From: Halieaceae bacterium
Lineage (GTDB): Bacteria; Pseudomonadota; Gammaproteobacteria; Pseudomonadales; Halieaceae
Direction of reading: 5' to 3'
NCBI GenBank assembly: GCA_011523115.1
Contig: WTHO01000159.1
Span: 1 to 20,533, forward strand
DNA: 20,533 nucleotides
The notes under the pieces are model-generated. The model was not told the origin of the DNA. It was given only the letters and a program-made list of their open reading frames with translations, and did no database searches. Shown piece by piece: positions 1-7,809 of this stretch. A program made the translations under genes and the position numbers. The first letter of the stretch is position 1. Each line of letters starts with the position of its first letter.

Positions 1-136
1 AATCGAGCTGCTGTTCCGTGCCCACCTCCAGAAACGTCAGTGGTAATAGAAAGCCGGGGTCCGACGGCACATTTTCCGACATCCACGCCGACACTTCCTC
101 GCGAAACGCATTCAGCGCCGCTTTGTTATCACTCAT
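1..136 (-). CDS. Acyl-CoA dehydrogenase, N-terminal fragment (runs off the window)
   Basis: Only the first 45 codons are present; the gene continues past position 1. The peptide opens MSDNKAALNAFREEVSAWM and continues with a segment ending FLEVGTEQQLD. An FREEVxxWxxENxP-like helix is typical of the start of bacterial acyl-CoA dehydrogenases, FAD enzymes that introduce the alpha-beta double bond into acyl-CoA thioesters. The ATG is preceded by AGGAG seven bases upstream, which supports this start. The gene lies 169 bases downstream of another acyl-CoA dehydrogenase on the same strand, so the two may be co-transcribed. The catalytic and FAD-binding parts are outside the window, so substrate class cannot be judged. 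The family call rests on a short N-terminal match and is moderate. Confidence 0.6.
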   Translation of the reverse strand, partial: MSDNKAALNAFREEVSAWMSENVPSDPGFLLPLTFLEVGTEQQLD

Positions 137-305
137 GGTATTGCTCCTGCAGTCCCAGATTTTGTTGTTTGTCGATTTTGTTATGTGTATTCGCCGGCGC
201 AGTGTGGCACACGGCATGCAAAATTGTCAGCAGTCACCGCCGCCGCGACGCCCTATTTTCAGCTCAGCCAGGCGATGCTCAAGTCGAGTCGCAAATGGTT
301 CGTAC

Positions 306-1472
306 CTACAGGCCATATTGCCTCGTTGCGAGGTCGCGCATGATTTCTTCGGAGCCTCCGCCAATGGCGTTCACACGCACCTCGCGATAAATCCTCTCGA
401 CCCGATTACCTCTCATATACCCCAGCCCGCCAAGAATTTGCATTGCCTCGCGCGCGCAGAACTCCATCACTTCGCTCGCTTGAACCTTGAGTAACGCGAT
501 ATCACCGGGATTAGGGGTGCCGGCCTCTATCGATTCGTAGCACAAGCGAATGTAGGCCTGGGTGGCGTTCAGCTGTTGCTTCATTTGTGCAATTTTGTGA
601 CGAATCACCTGATGATCCGCCAAGCGCTTGCCGAAGGTTTTACGCTCTGTGGCCCACGCAACGGCCTCTTCAAGGCAAACCCGGCCATAGGCCTCCATCG
701 CCGCAGCCATGCCCATGCGCTCGCTGTTAAAGTTGGTCATGATGACCCTGAAGCCCTCGTTCTCTGCGCCGATCAGATTGGCTACGGGCACACGCACCTC
801 ATCGAAGTAGAGTGTCGCCGTATCTGACGCCCACCAGCCCATTTTGCGATCCAAGGGCGTGCGGGAGAAACCCTCGGCATCCGTCGGGATGAGTAACATC
901 GAGACGCCGCCAGCGCCGGATCCGCCAGTCCGTACAGCGGTCGACACCCAATTGGCGCGCATGCCGCCCGTAATGTAGGTTTTGCTACCGCTGACCACGA
1001 AGTGATCGCCGTCGCGCACCGCGGTGGTGGACAGATTGGCCACATCCGAGCCACCGCCCGGCTCGGTGATGCCCAGCGAAATCCATTTCTCACCCTTGAG
1101 GACTGGCGGCGCCACCTCTGCCTGCATCCACTCAGGGCCCCAGTTGATCACCGGGGGAAGACCAATGCCATGAACCATGAGTGATGCGCTGATACCCCCT
1201 ACGCCCACCCTCGAAAGCTCCTCATTCACGATCCAGGAGTGCCAGCTGTCGGCGGATGTGCCGCCGAATTGCTCGGGGTATCCCAGCCCCAACAGCCCCA
1301 CCTCGGCCGCCTTCGGCCACAGCTCACTGGGGATGGCTCCCGCCTCATCCCATTCATCGGCAAAAGGCATGATCTCGGTATCGATAAAACGTCGAAGCGC
1401 CCCCCGCCAGGCGTCATGTTCCTCGGTGAAGTGCGGGTTGGCTAAGCGCGCGCTGTCAAAATCAAGACTCAT
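306..1472 (-). CDS. Acyl-CoA dehydrogenase (388 aa, beta-oxidation type)
   Basis: FAD-dependent acyl-CoA dehydrogenase catalysing alpha,beta-dehydrogenation of acyl-CoA, with electrons passed to electron-transfer flavoprotein; cytosolic. Length is normal for the family (about 380-400 aa). The N-terminal helical domain covers roughly residues 1-130. The beta domain includes ITEPGGGSD (135-143) and the substrate/FAD segment around SGSKTYITGG (161-170). The C-terminal helical domain includes RKTFGKRLADHQ (277-288), QILGGLGYMRG (345-355) and the terminal GGGSEEIMRD (371-380). The position that carries the catalytic Glu in medium-chain enzymes, just before the terminal GxS, is Gly here. A Glu in NSERM (E251) matches the alternative catalytic position known in isovaleryl- and long-chain acyl-CoA dehydrogenases. 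AGGA lies eight bases before the ATG. A good promoter-like sequence lies upstream (1529-1557). Substrate is unknown. Confidence 0.93.
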   Translation of the reverse strand: MSLDFDSARLANPHFTEEHDAWRGALRRFIDTEIMPFADEWDEAGAIPSELWPKAAEVGLLGLGYPEQFGGTSADSWHSWIVNEELSRVGVGGISASLMVHGIGLPPVINWGPEWMQAEVAPPVLKGEKWISLGITEPGGGSDVANLSTTAVRDGDHFVVSGSKTYITGGMRANWVSTAVRTGGSGAGGVSMLLIPTDAEGFSRTPLDRKMGWWASDTATLYFDEVRVPVANLIGAENEGFRVIMTNFNSERMGMAAAMEAYGRVCLEEAVAWATERKTFGKRLADHQVIRHKIAQMKQQLNATQAYIRLCYESIEAGTPNPGDIALLKVQASEVMEFCAREAMQILGGLGYMRGNRVERIYREVRVNAIGGGSEEIMRDLATRQYGL

Positions 1473-1528
1473 GGTCAGGTCCTTTCTCTGGCTGCGGGGA
1501 TCTAGGGGCTTTGACCCGAAGGGCCTTT

Positions 1529-1557
1529 GTTTTACGCATTGATCAAGGGCGAGTCAA
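1529..1557 (-). promoter_or_regulatory. Predicted sigma70 promoter for the acyl-CoA dehydrogenase
   Basis: Reading the minus strand, TTGACT (1557-1552) and TAAAAC (1534-1529) are separated by 17 bases, a close match to the sigma70 consensus. It would start transcription about 50 bases before the ATG at 1472. It overlaps the region from which hemH is transcribed in the other direction. Sequence match only. Confidence 0.5.
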
Positions 1558-1563
1558 TTCGCG

Positions 1564-1576
1564 TATAAGGTACAAT
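1564..1576 (+). promoter_or_regulatory. hemH: Possible -10 region(s) of the hemH promoter
   Basis: Two overlapping -10-like hexamers, TATAAG (1564-1569) and TACAAT (1571-1576), lie about 65 bases before the hemH ATG. TTGATC at 1539-1544 could serve as a -35 for the first with a long 19-base spacer. No good -35 is seen for the second. Weak evidence. Confidence 0.35.
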
Positions 1577-1639
1577 CGCGGCCCGAAGCCACCCACGCTC
1601 GGGCGTCAAGATCAGAGAGTCAGCGCTCAGGAATCCACT

Positions 1640-2722
1640 ATGAAATACCTCGGGCAGTCCGATTATCAGCATGCGACGGTGCCCCGTATCGGCGTCCTGC
1701 TGAGCAATCTTGGGACTCCTGAAGCGCCCACAGCGAAAGCACTGAGACCCTACCTGAAGCAGTTTCTGTGGGATCCCCGTGTCGTCGAGGTGCCGCGACC
1801 GATTTGGTGGCTGATTCTGAATGGCATTATCCTCAACACGCGCCCCAAACGATCTGCAGAGGCCTACTCGGCGGTCTGGAACGAGCGCGGCTCCCCTTTG
1901 CTGGCGCACCTCGAGGATCAGGTGGCGGGGGTGTCAGAGCATCTCAAGGCGCGGCACGGGGACCAGTTCGTCGTGCGGGGTGCGATGCGCTACGGTTCAC
2001 CCGCCATCGCCGATGTCCTGACAGAGATGTTCGATGCAGGCGTTCAGAAACTGGTGGTCTTACCCCTTTATCCCCAGTACGGAGGCCCGACCACTGGCTC
2101 GACATTTGACGAGGTGAGCAGTGACCTGGCGCGAAGACGGTGGCTACCCGCACTGCGTTTTATCAGCTCCTACCACGATGACCCCCGCTACATCGCCGCC
2201 GTTGCAGACAGCATTCGCGCACATTGGGAGACACATGGGCGCGCGGAAAAACTGTTGCTGTCCTATCACGGCATGCCCAAGCGGTATCTTACCGAGGGCG
2301 ATCCTTACCACTGCCAGTGCCACAAAACCTCCCGACTGATTGGAGAACAGCTCGAACTGTCTGAGGGCGAGATGATCACCACCTTCCAATCTCGTTTTGG
2401 CCGGGAGGAATGGCTGCAACCTTACACTGACGAGACGCTGCAAAATCTGCCCGGCGAGGGCGTCACCTCGGTACAGGTGGTTTGCCCCGGTTTCTCTGCA
2501 GATTGCCTTGAGACCATTGAGGAAATTGGCATGGAGAACCGAGACTTCTTTCTCGAGGCAGGCGGCACTCGCTACGAATACATACCGTGCCTGAACGCCC
2601 AGGACCGCCACCTGAGCGCCTTGACTGATCTGATCAGCGAAGAATTGGCGGGCTGGCTTAACAGCGAGCAGAACCCGGAACGCACAGAACAGTTGGCGCG
2701 CCAGCTCGGCTCACCCCGCTAG
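1640..2722 (+). CDS. hemH: Ferrochelatase
   Basis: Inserts ferrous iron into protoporphyrin IX, the last step of protohaem synthesis; cytosolic or peripherally membrane-bound. The 360-residue product has the family landmarks in order: VLLSNLGTPEAP (19-30), the FLWDPRVVE region (42-50), the LYPQYGGPTTGST segment (143-155), the catalytic histidine in SYHGMPKRY (H210), GDPYHCQCHKTSRL (220-233), and the conserved glutamate in CLETIEEI (E291). The reading frame is open upstream to 1511, but that extension has no family similarity and crosses the predicted promoter. The ATG at 1640 has AGGA seven bases upstream and gives a normal N-terminus. The gene stands alone, divergent from the acyl-CoA dehydrogenase and convergent with the ZIP gene only six bases away. 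C225 and C227 form a CxC, but no iron-sulphur cluster can be assigned from that alone. Confidence 0.97.
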   Translation: MKYLGQSDYQHATVPRIGVLLSNLGTPEAPTAKALRPYLKQFLWDPRVVEVPRPIWWLILNGIILNTRPKRSAEAYSAVWNERGSPLLAHLEDQVAGVSEHLKARHGDQFVVRGAMRYGSPAIADVLTEMFDAGVQKLVVLPLYPQYGGPTTGSTFDEVSSDLARRRWLPALRFISSYHDDPRYIAAVADSIRAHWETHGRAEKLLLSYHGMPKRYLTEGDPYHCQCHKTSRLIGEQLELSEGEMITTFQSRFGREEWLQPYTDETLQNLPGEGVTSVQVVCPGFSADCLETIEEIGMENRDFFLEAGGTRYEYIPCLNAQDRHLSALTDLISEELAGWLNSEQNPERTEQLARQLGSPR

Positions 2723-2728
2723 CGTCGC

Positions 2729-3562
2729 TCAGTGTGCGGGTTCCAGAAAACCCAGAGCAAAGGCAATACCCACCCCCAGCAAAAAGAGCAGTGTCAGCCT
2801 GAGGCGGTCATGACTGTGAAACTGCACCTCAGGCAGCAAGTCACCCAAGGCAATACAGATAAAGGCACCCGCGGCGAACGCCAGCGCGGCGGGTAGTAAC
2901 CCCTCGTGGGGAGCAAGCGACGTTGCACCAAAATAAAATAGCGCCGCCGTGAGGGGGCACAATAATGCAAAGACAATTGCCGCGCTCCAGCGGCTGAATG
3001 AAGACCACCCTCTCGCACCCATTACTGTCTCGATCGACAGGGCATCCAGCGGCTTGTGAAGCAGTATCGCGAGAAATACGCCCACACCCGCCAACGTCGC
3101 ACCCGGTACCGCACCGATAAGCACCGCACCGAGGGCAATGCCATCGACAACCGTATGGACACACAGTCCTGCGAACAACCCGATGGCGCCCATTGCCTGC
3201 TCGGGCAGGTGGGCATGGTCGTGGGCGTGGGCGTGATGGTGCTCATCGGGGGACGTCAGGTCACAGTCCGCCGCCGCACTCGCAAAATCATGCTGGTGAA
3301 AATGAAACCAACGGAGAAGCAGCAACATGAAGATGAGACCCGACAGCGTCCAGATCATGACCGTGTCAATTGCGCCGGCCGCGACAAAGGCATGCGGTAT
3401 CAAATGGAGCAAGGCCACGCCCAGCATGAGCCCGGATATCAGGCTCAATACCATTTGGGTGCGATTGTGGGTCATGCGCAGTAGCCGCGGCAGGCCACTC
3501 CCCAGCAGGGAAGCAAGGAACAGCGCAGCGCCATACAGCAGGAGTAGAGATGCCCCGGTCAT
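2729..3562 (-). CDS. ZIP-family divalent metal transporter
   Basis: Inner-membrane metal ion importer of the ZIP family (zinc, iron or related cations). The 277-residue product is almost entirely hydrophobic helices, about eight. Between TM3 and TM4 it has a cytosolic histidine-rich loop (roughly 85-118, with HFHQH and HHHAHAHDHAH). The TM4 signature appears as HTVVDGIALG (136-145). The TM5 signature is HKPLDAL (169-175) instead of the more usual HEIPQE-like sequence. The ATG at 3562 starts four bases after the proB stop, with a G-rich GGTGGGTGG upstream. A GTG at 3574, in frame and overlapping the end of proB, is an alternative start adding four residues. It is the last gene of the obg-proB run and is probably co-transcribed. 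No metal-responsive site is visible and the metal cannot be named. Confidence 0.9.
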   Translation of the reverse strand: MTGASLLLLYGAALFLASLLGSGLPRLLRMTHNRTQMVLSLISGLMLGVALLHLIPHAFVAAGAIDTVMIWTLSGLIFMLLLLRWFHFHQHDFASAAADCDLTSPDEHHHAHAHDHAHLPEQAMGAIGLFAGLCVHTVVDGIALGAVLIGAVPGATLAGVGVFLAILLHKPLDALSIETVMGARGWSSFSRWSAAIVFALLCPLTAALFYFGATSLAPHEGLLPAALAFAAGAFICIALGDLLPEVQFHSHDRLRLTLLFLLGVGIAFALGFLEPAH

Positions 3563-3566
3563 TACG

Positions 3567-5914
<2,348 letters not shown>

Positions 5915-5925
5915 TCAGCTAGGGC

Positions 5926-5955
5926 AAAAAAAAACCTCGCCGGCTGACGAGGTTT
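5926..5955 (-). terminator. Rho-independent terminator after rplU-rpmA
   Basis: On the minus strand a perfect 8-bp stem (AAACCTCG / CGAGGTTT, arms 5955-5948 and 5939-5932) with an 8-base loop runs directly into a tract of nine T (5934-5926). It lies 22 bases after the rpmA stop and before obg. It should lower, perhaps not abolish, transcription into obg-proB. It is the only clear intrinsic terminator in the window. Confidence 0.88.
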
Positions 5956-5977
5956 CTCTGATCCAATGGCGCCCGGG

Positions 5978-6235
5978 TTACGCCGTAACGATACGGACCT
6001 GCTTGCGATTCTGCGGCCCGCCGTTGAAAAATTCTACTTTGCCATCAGCCGTGGCGTAAAGGGTGTGATCTTTGCCTACTCGGACATTCTCGCCCGCATG
6101 GAAACGCGTTCCGCGTTGGCGGACGATGATGCTCCCCGCGGAGACCGCTTGACCGCCATAGGCCTTGATACCAAGCCGCTTACTCTCGGAATCGCGGCCG
6201 TTACGGGTGCTACCGCCTGCTTTCTTATGCGCCAT
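5978..6235 (-). CDS. rpmA: 50S ribosomal protein L27 (bL27)
   Basis: Ribosomal protein bL27, whose N-terminal tail reaches the peptidyl-transferase centre. The 85-residue length is standard. It opens [20 protein letters not shown] and ends with the conserved [14 protein letters not shown] and KQVRIV segments. It starts directly with the mature AHKKA end, with no extra cleaved N-terminal peptide of the Firmicutes kind. AGGAG lies upstream of the ATG. It follows rplU by 15 bases in the same operon and is followed by the terminator at 5926-5955. Confidence 0.98.
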   Translation of the reverse strand: MAHKKAGGSTRNGRDSESKRLGIKAYGGQAVSAGSIIVRQRGTRFHAGENVRVGKDHTLYATADGKVEFFNGGPQNRKQVRIVTA

Positions 6236-6250
6236 TTCTCGTGTCTCCTG

Positions 6251-6562
6251 TCAGCCGTTGATCGCCGTGATCTTGACCTCGGTGTACCACTGCCGATGGC
6301 CCGTCTCCTTACGGTGATGCTTACGTCGATTGAATTTCACGATGCGAATCTTCTCGTGCCGGCCGTGGCCAACGATCTCTGCCGTCACCTTTCCGCCCTC
6401 GACCAGAGGTGCTCCGATTTTCACGTCGCTACCCGACCCCACCATCAAAACTTCGTCAAACTCGATGGTTTCTCCGGTAGCGGCTTCAATCTTTTCCAGC
6501 TTGAGCTGCTCGCCTTCTTCGACGCGGTGCTGCTTGCCACCGCTTTTGATCACTGCATACAT
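6251..6562 (-). CDS. rplU: 50S ribosomal protein L21 (bL21)
   Basis: Ribosomal protein bL21, which binds 23S rRNA in the large subunit. The 103-residue product matches family length and carries [17 protein letters not shown] at the start, [20 protein letters not shown] (64-83) and the terminal [16 protein letters not shown] precedes the ATG by about eight bases. First gene of the rplU-rpmA operon, with a sigma70-like promoter at 6665-6693. The transcript would carry a leader of roughly 95 bases with two predicted hairpins (6600-6613 and 6635-6652). Confidence 0.98.
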   Translation of the reverse strand: MYAVIKSGGKQHRVEEGEQLKLEKIEAATGETIEFDEVLMVGSGSDVKIGAPLVEGGKVTAEIVGHGRHEKIRIVKFNRRKHHRKETGHRQWYTEVKITAING

Positions 6563-6599
6563 GTTGTTGTCCTCTCAGTTAGCCTGCTCGCAAATGAGG

Positions 6600-6652
6600 C
6601 CGCGCCAGCGCGGGGCAGAGTCCAGGCACCGAAATCCAACCCTGAGGTCGGA
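6600..6652 (-). promoter_or_regulatory. Structured 5' leader of the rplU transcript (two hairpins)
   Basis: Within the predicted rplU leader RNA, one 7-bp stem (TCCGACC/GGTTGGA, one G-U pair) closes a 4-base loop at 6652-6635. A second 5-bp GC-only stem (CCGCG/CGCGG) closes a 4-base loop at 6613-6600. There is no long T tract, so neither is a normal terminator. They could be an autoregulatory leader or incidental GC-rich pairing; the sequence alone does not decide. Confidence 0.3.
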
Positions 6653-6664
6653 CCAAGGGCGCGA

Positions 6665-6693
6665 AAGATACGCGCTAAGCGGGTTTAGCGCAA
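6665..6693 (-). promoter_or_regulatory. Predicted sigma70 promoter for rplU-rpmA
   Basis: On the minus strand TTGCGC (6693-6688) and TATCTT (6670-6665) are separated by exactly 17 bases. Most of that spacer is a perfect inverted repeat (6672-6691). The spacing is ideal; the -35 matches the consensus at three positions and the -10 at four. Confidence 0.45.
6672..6691. repeat. Perfect inverted repeat (7-bp arms, 6-base loop) in the rplU promoter
   Basis: GCGCTAA (6672-6678) and TTAGCGC (6685-6691) flank a 6-base centre. It sits between the -10 of the predicted rplU promoter and the first bases of the -35. Neither strand has a T tract after it, so a terminator is unlikely. It could be a dimeric repressor site or a chance palindrome. 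Confidence 0.6.
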
Positions 6694-6741
6694 GTGTGAG
6701 AAATAGGCTTTCGCGTGCCTCGGCGCCAAACATCACGCGTT

Positions 6742-6761
6742 GGACGCGATAGCACGCGTCC
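6742..6761. repeat. Second inverted repeat (7-bp arms, 6-base loop) in the rplU-ispB gap
   Basis: GGACGCG (6742-6748) and CGCGTCC (6755-6761) flank a 6-base centre, the same geometry as the repeat at 6672-6691 with different arms. It lies upstream of both predicted divergent promoters. Function unknown. Confidence 0.55.
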
Positions 6762-6789
6762 GAACCAGCACTGCGGCAGCAATCGCGGC

Positions 6790-6819
6790 GTGGCAGGCAC
6801 CGCCTCTCCAGCCTATACT
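6790..6819 (+). promoter_or_regulatory. Predicted sigma70 promoter for ispB-pgi
   Basis: GTGGCA (6790-6795) and TATACT (6814-6819) are separated by 18 bases. The -10 matches the consensus at five of six positions. Transcription would begin about 20 bases before the GTG start of ispB, which supports that start over the longer open frame. Confidence 0.45.
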
Positions 6820-6843
6820 TGCACAGGATTCCGGGGGTGTGGT

Positions 6844-7809
6844 GTGAATGTAGCCATCAAAGACAGCGTCGCGGCCGAATTTGCGCAGGTCGATGATGTC
6901 ATCGTGGAGCTGCTGCAGTCCGATGTAGAGCTGGTGGAAAATATTGGCCACTACATCGTGAAAGCGGGCGGCAAGCGCATGCGGCCGCTGCTGGTTTTGT
7001 TGTCTGCCAAGGCGCTGGGGGGTATCGATGACGCCCATATCCGCTTCGCTGCGGTCGTAGAGTTCATTCACACAGCGACACTATTACACGACGACGTCGT
7101 GGACCTTTCCACCCTGAGGCGCGGCATGCCTACAGCCAACGCTGAATTCGGCAATGCGCCCAGCGTGTTGGTTGGCGACTTCATTTACACCCGGGCGTTC
7201 CAGCTGATGGTTGGGCTTGGCAACATGCCCCTGCTAGAGCACATGGCGGAGACGACCAACACGATCGCTGCCGGTGAGGTCATGCAGCTCGTGCATGCCG
7301 GTGACCCTGACACGCAAGCGGAGCAGTATCAGGAAATTATTCGCCGCAAGACAGCCGCGCTCTTCGCCGCGGCCTGTCATGGTGCCGCGCTGTTGCATAA
7401 CACCAGCACGGCGAAGGCCGACGCGCTTCACGACTACGGCATGCACCTTGGCATTGCGTTTCAGCTGGCAGACGATCTTCTCGATTATGCAGGTGATCCG
7501 GAGCAGACGGGCAAGAACGTGGGTGATGACCTGGCTGAGGGGAAGATTACCTTACCGCTGCTTCACGCGATGAAAGTGGGCAGTGAGGCCGACCGCCGTT
7601 TCGTCGCGGATACTCTGCGCAACAAGGACGGGAGCGCTTTTGCCGACATCATGTCTATCGTGAAGCGAACTGGTGCGATCGAGGCAACCAGAGAGGCCGC
7701 GCTGGAACACCAGACTCAGGCTAGTAACGCACTGGACATGCTTGGACAAAACGAGGCGACGGTGGCACTGAGCGAGATGGCGAGCAGAGCGGTAGACCGT
7801 CGAGGCTGA
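6844..7809 (+). CDS. ispB: Polyprenyl diphosphate synthase (octaprenyl type)
   Basis: Long-chain trans-prenyl diphosphate synthase that makes the side-chain precursor of ubiquinone or menaquinone. The 321-residue protein has GGKRMRPLL (42-50), the first Asp-rich motif LHDDVVD (81-87) followed by RRGMPTANA (92-100), and the second motif FQLADDLLDY (206-215) with GKNVGDDLAEGKITLP (223-238). Small residues Ala78 and Thr79 just before the first motif fit a long-chain product. The frame is open back to 6715, but the GTG at 6844 is preferred: it gives the E. coli-like N-terminus, has a G-rich Shine-Dalgarno six bases upstream, and lies just after the predicted promoter. Its stop overlaps the pgi ATG by one base (TGATG), so the two are probably translationally coupled. 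Exact chain length is inferred. Confidence 0.95.
   Translation: MNVAIKDSVAAEFAQVDDVIVELLQSDVELVENIGHYIVKAGGKRMRPLLVLLSAKALGGIDDAHIRFAAVVEFIHTATLLHDDVVDLSTLRRGMPTANAEFGNAPSVLVGDFIYTRAFQLMVGLGNMPLLEHMAETTNTIAAGEVMQLVHAGDPDTQAEQYQEIIRRKTAALFAAACHGAALLHNTSTAKADALHDYGMHLGIAFQLADDLLDYAGDPEQTGKNVGDDLAEGKITLPLLHAMKVGSEADRRFVADTLRNKDGSAFADIMSIVKRTGAIEATREAALEHQTQASNALDMLGQNEATVALSEMASRAVDRRG

Noticed and set aside
220..229. C-rich/G-rich stretches such as CACCGCCGCC near 236-247 as short tandem repeats
   Set aside because: Short and imperfect; no array or direct repeat of useful length.
18..494. 158-codon plus-strand open frame at the left end
   Set aside because: It crosses the antisense of two acyl-CoA dehydrogenase genes and the gap between them, with no family features.
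1511..1639. 43-residue N-terminal extension of hemH
   Set aside because: It crosses the predicted promoter, is not like ferrochelatases, and the ATG at 1640 has its own Shine-Dalgarno.
2320..2342. Iron-sulphur cluster ligands in ferrochelatase (HCQCHKT)
   Set aside because: Only a CxC is present, and the remaining cysteines do not form a pattern I can match to known [2Fe-2S] ferrochelatases.
3200..3246. Repetitive GTGGGCGTGGG-like sequence as a DNA repeat
   Set aside because: It is the coding sequence of the His/Ala-rich loop of the ZIP transporter read on the other strand.
5966..6688. 240-codon plus-strand open frame opposite rpmA and rplU
   Set aside because: It lies antisense to two ribosomal protein genes and has no recognisable domain. 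Stop-poor antisense frames are expected in GC-rich coding DNA.
6715..6843. 43-residue N-terminal extension of ispB
   Set aside because: It crosses the predicted ispB promoter and an inverted repeat. The GTG at 6844 gives the family N-terminus.
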